This document shows positions 1-12,774 of a stretch of DNA of 64,000 nucleotides, piece after piece (position 1 is the stretch's first letter; each line of letters begins with the position of its first letter). The stretch spans positions 186,001-250,000 of the forward strand of contig JASJOG010000100.1 of assembly GCA_030142905.1 (NCBI GenBank), in the 5' to 3' direction. The notes beneath the pieces were generated by a model. The model made no database searches. It was not told the DNA's origin and saw only the letters and a program-made list of their open reading frames with translations. A program made the translations under genes and the position numbers. The DNA comes from Heliopora coerulea (lineage: Eukaryota > Cnidaria > Anthozoa > Scleralcyonacea > Helioporidae).

Positions 1-104
1 ACACATGAATATAGACCGAACAGAAAAAAGCTATTTTCCATGTTTTGGGATCCTGTCTCTTTATCAAGAAGCATGAGTAAGTTCGTGTTGTTTAACCGTT
101 GTAG

Positions 105-3100
105 AATTTCTCTTTGAAGCCTTTGAGTGCTTGATTGGTGAGAAAAGCATCCAGTTTGCTAATGGCCCTGAAGGCCGCAAGAGGCGTCAGCTTATGGATG
201 CAAGTTTCAGCCATGAAGCAGTTTCTCAATACTATAAACATTTCGTCAAGGTGAGAATATAAAGTTACCATATAGGGATTGAAACCTCTCTACACAGTAA
301 GATTGGTGCATGCGATTCTTCTTTCTGACATATGTGATCTACTTTTAAGAACACATTTCTTTCCTACGTTTCACTCGCGAGTGTGCTATCACTGAGCTAT
401 ATTAAATATTTATTAACCGAGAGCATGGTCTATATGGGAGAGTATTTACCAGAAAATAAAGATAAGTTGTCGAATTGTTTTAGTATAAATTTGGTCAATT
501 TCAACGAGTGAAAAGTTTTCAGTGTGAATTTTGTCAGTTTGATCCGTGGTTTTGTAGTACATGAAGAATTTTCAGTGGCTTATTGCATTCTATTTATTAC
601 CAGTGTATTGTAGATAGAAAGTTACTGAGCATAAACTGGCAAATTTATACTAACAAATTTTAGGTACCAAATATTACTCACTCCAAATTTCAAGCCGAAC
701 GGATCAATACTATGTAAATTGACATGAGTTTCGAATAACTCCAGGCCCCACATATGCTCGTGAGATGAAAAAAGGCCCATACTTTCAAGAGTTAAACATC
801 AAATTGTGTTCTTGAACTATTAACCGATTGCCCATGTAAATTATGGATATTTAAATTGATATACCTTCCAATCACATGCTTACTTTGCGTAAGGCGAACA
901 TAAACGTCATGTTGTCTAACCCACGGCCTTTTTTTCACCAAAACGCCGCCAACACAACTTTAAAACAATCAATACGATCCTACAATCCTTCCAGTATAAA
1001 TATATATATCTATCCATCTGACTTGAAAAAGCTTGTTGGATGGTAATTTAATTCTCAAGATTGACTGTTGTGTTACGTAGCTTGTGTTTTTGGGCCCAGT
1101 TAGTTTGTGCAAATACCATTTTGAAAACAAACTTCATTGTTATATACAGCCCATCTGAAGGAAACATTTCCTTGCAGATTTCCGAAGAAGTAGCTGATAA
1201 GTGGGCCTCGTTACCAGCTGATGAGCACATTCCTCTTTCCCAGTTCATGATTGCTATGAGCATCAAAGCTATTGCACTTTCTACTTTGGGAAGAGAAATG
1301 CAGGACGATAAGGAACTTATGAAAATAAGAAAGGCTTATGAAACTGTAAGTAATGTTTTAATGGACATGTGCGCTATTACTAGGACCATATCCTACCTGT
1401 ATATTACCATTTCTTAACTCGAGCGTATTGGTCGCTCATTCAATATGTTCTTTCTTTAAAATGGCTTCTACTCGTTTCAACATCTTGAAAGCTCGTCACA
1501 CTGGTAGAGAATGCTTTATCTAGTTTTATGTTTGTAGAAGATCATTAGCCAGAAATAAATTAGTTTCCAAATGGCGGCAGTGCCAGGTGAAGGGTTAAGC
1601 ATGTCTACGAAGTATGGTGAAAAAATTTTGAAGTCATTTTATAAGCAGTTTAAAATCGGTGAAGCCCTGGCTGTATTTGCGAGCGCAGGAGGGCTTGGGG
1701 ACTTCAGCCTCCTCTAGGCCGAGGAAGTTTGCATGGTACATGTTTCTTAAATAATATTTTATTTCCAAACTCTGGGTTTTGAGGTGAACATTTATGATGA
1801 AAGAGGGATTTTTCCGCAAAAACAAGAGGTCAGGTTCTATACGTCATTTACTTTTCGATATTTTTTTAAAGTCAACGTAGTGAATTCCACAACTTTAGAT
1901 GATGTCACCATTTTCGACTGTGGGAACGACGCATATACTTGGCAACACTCAACTATGCACAAAAGCCATTAGAGAAAGAGCTTTTTTTTAAATCTTAAGG
2001 TCATGAAATGGTCTCATTTTGTATCCTTAGATCGCTATTAATGGCCTTCTGGAGACGTCAAAATTTCAAAAAGAACTTCCCTTGATCTCGATTTAAGCCC
2101 CCCTTGTGAAATGTTTAATACGCGCCTAAGGTGGGGATGTGATAAAATACCTTGCGATCCAACTTAAATATTACCTCGTTAATAGTTTAAAGTTCTCATA
2201 ACGTTATTCTTGAAAATAAATGGAACAGAAAGTTATTATTTAGCCAGTTATTGGGCTTTCGTCGGCTTGAGCTTTGCAGGAGCTTGAGAAATCAAAGGTG
2301 GTTGATGAGAGGTTTGCAGGGATATGTGCATTGTGTAAAACGTGGTTAAATGTCGAATTTTTGGGGGACAACGTTTTTAGTCGACTGTAAATTTCCTTTC
2401 CACTTCAACAGCTAAAACCATTGTCCTTATAGTGCTGGGATGAAATGGAGGAACGATTAAAAGGATCCTTGCCAGAAGAAGGAGATGGACGCATTGAGCA
2501 GTTCAACAAAAGTGAGCGAAACTTGAAATCTTTGAGCTTAAGGTATTATTTTATCAAGAAGTTGTGACGCAGCGCACATCTCGTTATTTTTTCCATCTCA
2601 GACAGAGACTTCATGCTCGATACGGCCAGCAGAATTGTAAAGAAACGACGTGCAGAAAAGGATAAAGAAGATCGTATATTTCTTGATTCTCTCTTAGAAA
2701 CCAGTTTTATCGACGAAGAAGAGGTATGTACAAGGGCAAACGAAACCTTTTCAAACTGAAACTTACCAGTGCGAAATTGACTGTATCTGGTTTTCGATGT
2801 CCAAATGAAGTACCCTTGCGACGGAAAAAAGCATCTATCTTGTTTAGCAGGGTTCGTACGGGTCATGAAAATCGTAAAAAAGTGCTAAAATTCTGACATT
2901 TGGTTTTATAGCCATTAAAATAAAAAAACAGGAGATTTTGTTTCGAAGTCATAAAATAGTCATAAACTTTTGCTATAACCTGTCAGATATAGTAATTCAA
3001 GAAACTGCTTTCTGATATATCTGGAAGCCGAACCCTTTTCATATCACTGATGTTGCGTTCGGTACGATCATTTGGCACCTACAGAAGTCAGTGGCCTGGA

Positions 3101-6100
3101 AACAAGAGTCAGTGTGTGTGAAAAAGGGGGATTGGACCCGTATTAGGTGGTAAAGTTTTCCATACAAAGTAATAAAAAGTCATGGAAAAGTCCTAAAATT
3201 TTGTTTCCCAATTCAATACGAATCTTATAAAAAGACCCACAGAATCGCAAGTTTGATAAAGACATGAAGGAATTTTACTTCTAACGTTTCTTCTCTTAAC
3301 AAGTAACATCATCGTAGTGGTTAAAATTACACGATGTCTTAGTTTGAATAGCTAGATAAATATCAACTGTAAAAAAAACAAAACAAAACATGCGGATATA
3401 AACTTTGAAGCTACAGACAATGAATCTCATCTTTGTTATTAAATTTATTACTTTGTAATAAATCTGATAGCCATACTCAATGCCTAGATCTACTACTTTA
3501 TGAGGATCAATGATGCTAATAACTGCGTTACTCCACTGTCCCCAGTCATTAATTCGTGGATTTTATTTTTAGGTGGTCAGTCAAGCCATTACGTTTATGA
3601 TTGGAGGTTTCCATACAACTGGAAACAGTGAGTAACTGTAGTTTTTTAGCCAGGGGTATTTATTTAGATTATCGAGAAACAGCGCTTTTATTATTCTCTA
3701 CAATGTCTAGGAGGATGTTGGCTATCTGTCACTGGTGGAGGGGGAATGTGTGTCAATCCAAATTTTGACAAGGTTTCTACAACCAGTGAAAGCATCAGTT
3801 TTGTTCGACATTCGGTGGCGTTTTACTTGCAATGTGAAATCAGTCTAAAAGCTCGGTACAAACATTTCTAACGGTTGATATAGGTAGAATGATATTTGAG
3901 TGGCTGTGGAAAATGGGATCTCCAGGGAACTTGGGGGTTAAGTGGGTTAGTGATAGTGTGTGAAATTATCTTCAAAATTTTTAACGTGCATCAGTTACAT
4001 ATTTTTTGATGCACTGTTACTTCTTCTACACCTTTTTTTTTGAAGTTATTTTCTGTATTTATATTTGTACTTGTGTTATGTGTTTTACCATTTTCCTGCA
4101 CTGGCTTGATTTGATCCAGCTGACTTCATCAAGAGTAATGTGTCTAATGTGCAGTACGGAACTGCATCAGACTTTCTATTTTCGCCTCCAAAGAATTGCA
4201 GAGAAAGAATTTATTATCGACACACGAACGTAAATTTAAACGTATTTTCGTGAAGTCATGCGAGCAACATGAAAGCTGACTCTGTTCCTCCTTGTTCCTA
4301 CTCAAGTAGAGCGATCACTCGAGCAGCGGTCCACACGCACGTGGGCTGGTAGGATCGTTGAAGTAAAAATGCATTTGTTTATCTTGACGGTGAGTTTCAT
4401 TGTTAAAATTTCAGATGTGTTGTCTGGCGGTAAGTTTTTGTTAGGTGGTTGACGTTAAGGGAAAGTCATTGAACCAAAAACAGATTAGTTGAACAGGCCA
4501 ATAATTACTTGTATTCTTTGTCTTGCTTACAGTTCGTCAAAACTCACTTTGGCTCATTGTTGACAATTTGCGTTTGACCGCGTGTAATTCATAATCTGTC
4601 TGCAATCACTAAACTTGTCTACTAGCAGAACCTAAAGACTTCCAATAAAACTCCCGTTAAAGCAATCGAAACCTGGCCTAAGTGGTCTTAAACACTTTGC
4701 AAATTCTGGAAATAAACTCAGAAAAAAGCAAAAAGCAGGTGTTGTTTTAGCTGTCATGAGATTCGAAGTGTGTAGTAGTTTTACCGATCGTGACCAGTGT
4801 ATGACGAAATCCTGGCTCTATATTTTTAAACAAGAAGTAATTCGTTTTTCATTTCGTTTTCTAGTGATGACATGGTGTCTGTATTACCTAGCCATCCACC
4901 AGGATGTGCAAGAAAAATTGTACCAAGAAATGGTTTCGGTTCTGGGAGAAGAAACAATTACTGCTCAGATAATATCAGAACTGACGTACGCCATTTGCAA
5001 ATATGTGGGAATTGTACTGTCGGTTGCGTTTACTTAGGAACGACTGTCTTCACACAATTTGTCGGTCGTGAATCTGAATCTTAGTTCACTTGCGTTTTCC
5101 TTGCATTTTCATGGACCAGAAAAATCGCGTTTGACAACCTTCAGAGTTTTTCATGGTTTCGTTGTACATACTCTTCTAATAGTTTAAATTTGTCCTTGTG
5201 TTTGTTGTTGCTGTTGTTGTTTTTGTTGTTGTTGTTCTTCTTCTTCTCCTTCTTCTCCTTCTATTTCTTCTTCTTCTCGCTCTCGTCCTCCTTTTCCTTT
5301 TCCTGCTTCTTCTTTTCCTTCTCCATCTCCATCTCCTTCTTCTCTTTTTCCATCTTATCCTTCTCCTTGTCCTTCTTCCCCTCCGCCATCTTCTGTATTT
5401 CTTCCTCTTCTTCTTCTTTGCCTCCATGCACTCTTTTTACAAGATGTCGTGATGTTTATTTCCCAACAGCTATACCAGACAGGTTCTTGATGAAACCATG
5501 CGACGTTGCGTGCTCGCACCATGGGCAGGACGTTTTACTGACTACGACTTGCAAATCGGGGAGCACATAATTCCAAAGAAGGTAAAACATCAGATGGGTT
5601 TGCAAATGGTAACCTACTGAAAACCATGTGAATTTTTATTCATCATCCCTGCCTTTCTTCTTTTGTTCCTCCTAGTCCTCGTCCGCGATCCCTCCTACCC
5701 ACTTCAGCACCTCCTCATCATTGTTATCATTATCATGATCAGTGTCACTGTCATCATCCACGTCACCCTTGTGGTGATAATTGTCGTTGTAATAGCTGCC
5801 AGACTCGTCATCATTGTCACCAATATGGTTCATCAAAAATGAATTTGATAAGTTTATAAAAATCGTCATCATCAACAGCTTTAAGAAAGTCATTAACGTC
5901 ATCGGATTCTACATCTATCACTTCTCGCTTGCGATCCACCGCGTCACCTTACCAGTCCTTGAAGGAGACTTGTCCGAACTGTAACGTTGCTCGAGCCTAG
6001 GGTACTTCGACTTCATCTTTCTTGTAGGCAGCCTAACTCGGAAACTGAATATTTCGCTGAGGACCAACATGTAGGCTCTGATAAGTTTGCTCGACTCCTT

Positions 6101-8179
6101 TTCTTAAATGCGTGGAAACGGTAAGCCTCTCGCAGTCCGAGTTAGAATATCCTCCGCTCTTTGAGGTCACCAATTTATAATATCCTCAACTCTTTGTGGA
6201 CACCTACATCATTATCGTTCACGTCCTTCTGACCACACCATTTTATTTTTTAAGATTAGTTATTGTATGTAGTAACGTACATATTTCTTTGATGTAGGTA
6301 TATAGTTAAGGTATAGCATAACGGCTCTTGAAAATCAAACGCCTGAGAGCTTTGAAGGGTTACCGTTTTTAAATAAAATAAATAAATGAATATGTAAATA
6401 AATGAATAAATAAATAAATAAATAAACAGTTGTCCTATCAACAACTTACCTATAATACAGTTACACAGCGTAATTCAGAAGAAATACGCAGTGTTGAGTT
6501 TTCAACGCTATCAGAGAAAAATAAACTATATATTTTTTGCTAAAAATTCTCAAACTAACTGACTGTTGTGTTTTTATTCAAACGTCATGAAACACATTTC
6601 TTTCTTTTCCCCCAAACCGGCATTATCTTGGCCAATACCTGGGCCTTTTACTGTATGTAATGCTTAAAAGCTACCACGGGTTACGCGCTTGTTGCATCAG
6701 TGTTAATTGTATCAGAAACTTGGAAATGTAAATTTGGACGATTCCAACTGGTACATAACAGATCACGTACTTGACAGCTAAACGTCCCTTTAGGTAAAAG
6801 CTTAATCCTTCATTTTATCCTAGACACCGATTATTCTCGCACTCGGAGTTGTTCTGAAAAACAAAGATATTTGGCCCGATCCAGACAGGTACTGATTATT
6901 GCGTGTGGAATTTAAAAGTAATGACATGGCATTGTATTAGTAACAGCAAATGCTGTAAGATTGCTTGGAAAGCCGGTGGAAAGTAGGAGTACTTCAAAGA
7001 AGAAATAAAAAACCTTAAACTGAAGGAAATTTTTAAAAAATTTCCTAAAATGTTTTTAAACGGGGTGAGACTTAGGTTTACCACCGTCACGAGTGACTTA
7101 ACCTTGATCCTAACCCTAATTCAAACCCTGATCCTAATTCTAACCCTTTCCGAGTTTCTCCTAGAAAGATGATATTCATCTATTTAAGCACATTTTCAAA
7201 ATTGATGCTATTCATCTTTTCCGGCTCAAAAACGTTTACTGAATTTAGAGTTTGTATCGCATCGCATTACAGATTTACACACACCACACTACCCAACAAA
7301 CTCTTACTCTTAAATTACGAACAACCAGTAATTGTAAAACTGTCTTAAATTACTCATGATACTTAGTCTAAGATTTAAGGCTTCCACATGCGACAGTTCG
7401 TTCATTAGGTGATATAGTTGCCGAAGTAGAAGGTGAGGGTGGACGGGTGTGGTTGGCTGGCAGCATGTCTTGGGGAGTTAGGTTTAGGGTTACTGTCACG
7501 GGGGGTAACAGTTAAGCGATTGCCGATTAGGGTTGGAATTGGGATTGGGTTCGTTAGGTCAATTAATCCTAATCCTAACTGAAATCTTAGATTAAGCATC
7601 ATGGGTAATTTAAGATGGTTTTACATTTACTGATTATACGTAGTTTAAGAGTGAGAGTGTGTTGAGCTACTACAATCAACATAATACTTACGTAGACTAC
7701 TTGACCAGCCGCGACTGCGGTCAGCAGTGCACAATAGAATAGGTAAGTCGGCGCAATAACGTATGAAATTCTCGTCATGATGCTGTTATCATGCTTCACT
7801 CTAGTAACGTTTCAGACCAAATTTTATTCCATGTGAAACAACAGGTTGTCTTACGCTCTGCTGAGTATAACTTAACATTCTTTTTGGTTAAGATCTCTGT
7901 CAAACGGAGCTTAATTTTTGTGTGTTTAGATTCGACCCTGATCGATTTACTCCTGAAAATTGCAAGAATCGTCATCCCATGGCTCACCAACCATTTGGTT
8001 TTGCAGGAAAACGTAAATGCCCCGGATATCGTTTTGCGTATGCCGAAGGATTTGCTATCCTCTCGGTCTTGATTCGTCGCTTCAAGATACACTTAGTGGA
8101 AGGTCAGATCGTCGATTCCGTTTACCGTTTGGTGACTTCACCCAAGGATGAAATTTGGATTACGATATCCAAACGTTAA
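105..8179 (+). CDS. CYP20A1: Cytochrome P450 family 20 (CYP20A1 orthologue), 5'-truncated by window edge
   Basis: Nine exons with GT-AG boundaries and matching phases: 105-250, 1178-1345, 2433-2511, 2602-2723, 3573-3627, 4865-4985, 5470-5581, 6824-6888 and 7930-8179 (TAA 8177-8179). They give ~372 residues; vertebrate CYP20A1 has ~462, so about 90 N-terminal residues (membrane anchor) lie left of the window. The product aligns along its length with my memory of human CYP20A1, e.g. DKWASLPADEHIPLSQFM, the K-helix ETMR, the FDPDRF segment, and the C-terminal stretch ending ITISKR. The donor of exon 6 was set at 4985 because it restores LTYTRQVLDETMRR across the junction. The heme loop FGFAGKRKCPG and an I-helix GG..TTG are visible. 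CYP20A1 is an orphan microsomal P450; its substrate is not established. Whether it is an active monooxygenase is inference. Confidence 0.93.
3573..3627 (+). CDS. CYP20A1: CYP20A1 exon 5: I-helix oxygen-activation motif
   Basis: This 55-nt exon begins after TTTTTAG and ends before GTGAGT. It encodes VVSQAITFMIGGFHTTGN, and the split last codon is completed by exon 6 at 4865. GGFHTT matches the P450 I-helix pattern (A/G)Gx(D/E/H)TT. The matching stretch of human CYP20A1 lacks this motif, so this exon matters for judging catalysis. Confidence 0.88.
5197..5448. repeat. Polypyrimidine-rich low-complexity tract in CYP20A1 intron 6
   Basis: About 250 bp of imperfect TTG then TTC/CTC triplets lies directly upstream of the exon 7 acceptor at 5469. 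Long open frames exist on both strands here only because the tract lacks purine-rich stops; their translations are runs of Leu/Phe/Ser or Arg/Lys and are not genes. Confidence 0.9.
6371..6427. repeat. (AAAT)n microsatellite in CYP20A1 intron 7
   Basis: Imperfect AAAT/AATG tetranucleotide array of about 57 bp. Confidence 0.9.
7298..7667. mobile_element. Foldback/MITE-like element with telomere-like core in CYP20A1 intron 8
   Basis: The left arm, near 7298-7379, and the right arm, near 7584-7667, are imperfect inverted copies over ~78 bp; both hold ACTC(T/C)(T/C)ACTCTTAAA and ATCTAAGATTT-like blocks. The core, 7470-7580, is rich in degenerate TTAGGG-type words. A CCCTAA-like tract at 7100-7150 lies just outside. 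No ORF is present. It is probably a non-autonomous foldback element; the superfamily is unknown. Confidence 0.7.
7930..8179 (+). CDS. CYP20A1: CYP20A1 terminal exon with heme-binding Cys loop
   Basis: The exon starts after TTTAG, completes an Arg codon split with exon 8, and ends at TAA 8177-8179. It encodes the PERF-region equivalent FDPDRF, then FGFAGKRKCPGYRFA, where C is the expected heme thiolate ligand, then the L helix and C-terminal strands. The signature FxxGxxxCxG is complete here, unlike in human CYP20A1 as I remember it. Confidence 0.93.
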
Positions 8180-10176
8180 AGCAAAGAATTATCTCTTTTC
8201 AATGAACGATAATTTGCTAATGTATCCTGGTCCCAAGTGACATAAAAAGACGTTTACATGTCTCAAATGTATGTCATCGGGTACATGGATTAATATTCCA
8301 GATTTAAATTGCGAATATAAATTGATACCCCTAAGAACGCCTTAGTTGTTGGATTCCTCAGCCATATTTAATGTTTTGTTTATTTTTCTTTAATCTTTAT
8401 ATCAATAGCCATTGCGTGGTTTCAATGTTTATGTGACGGTAAAATAGTAAGACACGTAAAAACGCGTTTTTATAGACGTTTTGCTTTGGCTTCTTTTGCT
8501 CTGATAAGCCAGTTTTTAATAATTAACGATTTATTTCTTTTTTTTTCCTTTTCTTCCAAGATAGCTAATTTGCTATTGAAAATTTTTTCCTTGTTTACTC
8601 CAGTTCTGGTATGCTTGATTTGCGAATCTCGTTCACAATGTTCAGCGTGATTTATAGCTGTAGGAACTATAAAAGTTTCAAAAGGTCTACGCGATCTTGA
8701 CCTTCGTCGGCACAGGAATATGGTTAATGGGGCCCGTGGGGGCTCGTGACGCCTTCCAATTATTTCGTAGGTTGAAGAAGTCGGTCAGTGCTTTCAAACT
8801 TGAAAACGTTCATGTGGCTGTCAAAGAAACAGAGTGAAAAGCTTTAAAGTTAAAAAATTTTCCGAAAGTTGTTTTTGATAGCTACAAAGAGGGCAAAGTT
8901 TTTCCGGTAGTTTGTTTTTTTTTTGTTTTTTTTTTTAATTTTTTAAGCAACATTGGCATGACATCAAATAGGAAACAGAGTCAAGTAGAAGAGTGCACCC
9001 CGTCCCGAACACAACATAACTGAAGAGTCCAGATGTTGACCTCGGCAAACCTTACAGTGGGGGGACTTACCGAACAAACCCTTTGAAAAAATCAGTCATG
9101 GCCTTTTTGCGCCCCTCCCCCGACGCAGTTTGTTCTAAGCACATCCCTGCATCTGCCTCTTAAGTGTCGATATTTCCATTAGCTTTATCTTAACGTTATA
9201 CTGCTTGACTCTGGTTAGCTTCCTTTGTCATCACCTATTTCTGTAGGTTCCTCTTGAGACCCCAAATTCTGCGTATGACGTCTCTAGACTAATTCCACCT
9301 TTTTGACCAGACTCAAAGTTCTGAACAATCAAAGGCACTGTTAAAGTGCCTATGACACGAAAATATTTTTCGCTGAAAACGTAGTTAGCATCTTGCAAAA
9401 GCTTAGTCCAAAATTGTTTTGACTAAAAACAAATCCTTGGTTAAAATATACCCGAAATACCGCATATTTTCCCTGTTTCAAAGAGAAAAAAATTGTAGCC
9501 TGGTACCGATTTTACTGACGTCACACTATTTGCAAATTTCATCGACAAGGAACTAGTAGAATCCCGAACAGTCTATTTACGTTGAATATGGCTTACAAGG
9601 TGTACCGCTTGTGCATGGGTCTATACCGAAAAAATGCAATTCATACCGGTACTGATTAGCGGCTAACTGTAGAAGCTAGCGGAATATCTGAATATATGAG
9701 CATTGATTTTTTCACTTTCACAAACGTACGCCCAAATCATCGCTCTGTAAAATGGGCTTCGGAACTTCTACAACGGTGGTGTTTGCCACGGTTAGCCTGA
9801 ATAAAGCCGGAACAGATCCCCCACCACAAAAATGTCTTTACATTGATTTCAAATTTTAAATTCAGCAAGTTGTTAGAAAAACCCGTTTCTTCATATATCT
9901 CGACTTCTGTAGACATAGATATGCACCACAAACTGTGTATCAAAAAAATTTAAGATGGGAAGCGCTACCCTATTACGAAATTCACATCTAACGAAGCACC
10001 TGGAAGTGTGAAATATCCAAAAAATCTCAATGGGCAAGGTGCATACAAAGGCCCTTGAGGGCTAGCTTTGAGCATTAAGAGGCCTGTTCACACGAACCCG
10101 GGTCAGGACGCCAACCTGGGTTGTTACTAAATTGTGCTTACAAAAGGCCTACATGGCTGTCCCCCATGTCGGTTTC
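8180..10176. other. Intergenic: CYP20A1 3' flank, no gene seen
   Basis: This is the space between the convergent genes CYP20A1 and CCDC93. It holds the presumed CYP20A1 3'UTR, a poly-T/TTTG tract near 8910-8945, and a stretch at about 9340-9960 beginning AAAGTGCCTATGACACG that resembles dispersed repeat sequence but shows no second end. The 68-codon minus-strand frame at 9737-9943 has no recognised domain. Confidence 0.5.
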
Positions 10177-10935
10177 ATTCAATCGTGAGGACTGGTACTA
10201 CGAGATACCAGTGAACTCAATTTCCATATCTGGAATGCTAACTCCCAGTCATTTGCTCGGGCAAAAAGTAAAGCCACAAAAGATGGCCGCCCATGGAGGG
10301 AAATATTGTACGTCAGTTTCAGTCCTCTTCGCGGTCCTGTAAGACGATTCCAGTCCTTTACGCGTTTTTAATCTTCAGTCCGAGTTTGGTTCAGCTTCGA
10401 AAACATTTACAACTAAGGAAAAAGTGTTCAGACGAAATATTACTGGTCCAGCTTTACATATTCGAATATTTAAAAACTTTTTTATTGCCGTGTAGTCGAA
10501 GAAGTGTGCTAAATCGTCTAAAGATAGTGAATTGACGGTAAAAAGAGGACGTGGACTTGGTAGTTTCCAAAGTAATTTTTCGAGACCGTTTTATCAGGTT
10601 TCTCGTCAGTTTGGAAATTTATTTTCGTGAAAACATATAACCTGTAACTCCGGTTTGACTTTGTCGAAATATATTTCAAATTTTTAAACTCATTTCTGTC
10701 TTTTGAAGAAATGCTTTCGGTGTGTTTTCAAAGACAACTCTTCAGAAAGTGTAAAAAGTTGCGTGGGAGACTAAAACTGACGTACAAACCCCCGTAGGGG
10801 ACTGAAACTGACGTACAAAATTGCCCTCCATGGGCGGCCATCTTGGCTTCATATTTTATTGGCCAGCTACCATTCCAGATGTGGAAATCGAGTTCACTGC
10901 GAGATGTCGTTCCAGTCTTTAGAGTTCAATGGGTT
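10177..10935. mobile_element. Long-inverted-repeat element (~760 bp), non-coding
   Basis: The sequence at 10177-10335 is repeated inverted at about 10775-10935 over ~150 bp. Shared blocks include GTGAACTC(A/G)ATTTCCA, ATCTGGAATG, GATGGCCGCCCATGGAGGG and TGTACGTCAGTTTCAGTCC. The loop between has no convincing ORF. It looks like a foldback or non-autonomous DNA transposon; similarity decays outside the arms and no clear target duplication was found. Confidence 0.72.
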
Positions 10936-12050
10936 CACCTAACCGATGGAGCGGCTGACCGTGTTAGCAATCATACGTTCGGGTAAGAGAATGAATCCGG
11001 CTTCACACAACTACCACCATTTTACACGAACCCGACTCATTTTAACCGATGTTTACATAAAGATTCGAATGAAATTTCCCACCTTTACCTTCACGCCAAC
11101 CCGGGTCTACCCGGGTTTTCAAACGCGTTACCCGGTAAAGCGGGTTGACCAGCCTATCGTGTAAACGTTTACAGGAGTTTATTCGTAGACGTGTTGACCC
11201 GAGTTGATGACCTGACCCAAGTTGACGGCCAACACGGATTCGTGTCAACAGGATATGTGCCCCATTATTAGATCGGTGGCAAGTGCGGATAAGCCAGTGC
11301 ATCCAACCAGGGTACCGAGTTACCCAAAAGTTGAGAGTTTGTCAAGTTTTCCCCCTTTACAGAAACAGAAGTTAGCCTTAATAGAAGAATGGCGTTAGCC
11401 AGAGTAAGATTGAAGAGTCGGGTACGGATCGGAAATGGTCAAAGAAGTCAATTCTTAAGCGGTGGAAAACTTATTCCTTGTCCACAGTACTCGAATTGTG
11501 TGCGCAAAAAGGAAAAAAAAAACAAACAAACTTTCATACTCCTTGAAAAAAATAATCATGACTAAGCATTTCAGCGAAAAAAAGCATTACAAACGTGAAA
11601 AAAAAAAATCAATGGCAATGACTGATATCGTATGAAAATTAACGTACCTTAATAAATGTTCAGTCAGATTTGTAACATCTCAGATTAAAATAAAGGCTAA
11701 ATTTCTCAGATTAAATTTGAAAGGACACATGTCCAACTAAGTAAGAAAAGTTATTTTCAGCACCACACGCCAATCACCATTTAATTCAGCTTTACCAATT
11801 CATTCGATTATAAATGATGCGCTAGTGAAATTCATTTCTGACCTCGAACATTGATAACTTCTGCAGACAATTTCAGTCTTAAATTCAACCCTGATGTTCT
11901 TTTACTTTAGATAAAAGAATTTCGTTTTTTCTACATTCCTAGAAAAGGATAAAAAAAAGATATATTGACAACAATCAACCGTCTGTTCTCTCAAAAATCC
12001 CAAAATACATGGAACCCTGTTCACACAAAAATATAACATACTAAATTTCC
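10936..12050. other. Intergenic, with CGGGTT-rich stretch
   Basis: No gene seen. The part at 11030-11300 is unusually rich in ACCCGGGT/CGGGTTGACC-type words in both orientations, probably a diverged repeat. The part at 11500-12050 is AT-rich with homopolymer A runs. Confidence 0.45.
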
Positions 12051-12054
12051 TGTT

Positions 12055-12255
12055 TTATTTAAGAAATATAAAATGGTTTTCCATGTTTATATACTGATAT
12101 AAACACGTGGGATGTTATGAAACTTGAGAAAAGCGTAACAAAAGCACTAGGCAAGGCGAGTCTTTTTTAGCTTCTCGAAAATTTCACAACATCCGAAGTG
12201 TCTACATCACAGTATATAAACATTAAAAACTATTTTATATTTCTTTTATAAAAAA
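12055..12255. repeat. Imperfect palindrome (foldback) of ~200 bp
   Basis: The left arm around 12060-12136 and the right arm around 12172-12250 are inverted copies: TTTATATACTG and GGATGTTATGAAACTTGAGAAAAGC at left against GCTTCTCGAAAATTTCACAACATCC and CAGTATATAAACA at right. The loop is about 35 bp. No ORF is present. This is compatible with a small foldback MITE. Confidence 0.7.
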
Positions 12256-12774
12256 TAAGCAGATTTTAAAAAGGGCGCAAAAATTCCGTGTCTAAATACT
12301 CTAATATAAACACGGTTAAGGACCAATCAGAGCTTGCATAAGAAGCAAGTTATTTTAAAAAAAAACCCTTTTTAAAATAAAAACAGAAAGCTTTCCCTAA
12401 CCAAGGAACTTTACATTATAGCATCAATTCTTTAAAAGTAAATTTTTATAAGTTATAATTGAAACTAGTTTAGCAAAACACATTTCAATTAGACTTGGTT
12501 CGTTACTGTGAAAGTGTTAGTCAAGCAATTACGGACTATGAAAAGTGAAAAACTGCGCATTTTTTGACAGAGAATTGCCAAATTTTGTATGATAATAGGA
12601 TTCAAATTTTTCATGACTATTGAATTTGAGAATTAGTATGGAAATAAAAACAGAGAAACAAAGTACAGGATGTAATTGATGTAATTGAAGAACCAAGCGG
12701 AAATCGTAATCGAAGGATGAAAATCCCAGCAAAAAAACTGTTTTCACGTTAGATCTTAATACAAAATGCCTATT

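Noticed and set aside
5176..5570. Open frames on both strands coding Leu/Phe-rich and Arg-rich peptides
   Set aside because: They lie in a polypyrimidine tract inside a CYP20A1 intron; composition artefact.
9240..9285. CCDC93 last exon reading EEPTEIGDDKGS
   Set aside because: The acceptor does not give phase 0 for this frame and it has no similarity to the known tail.
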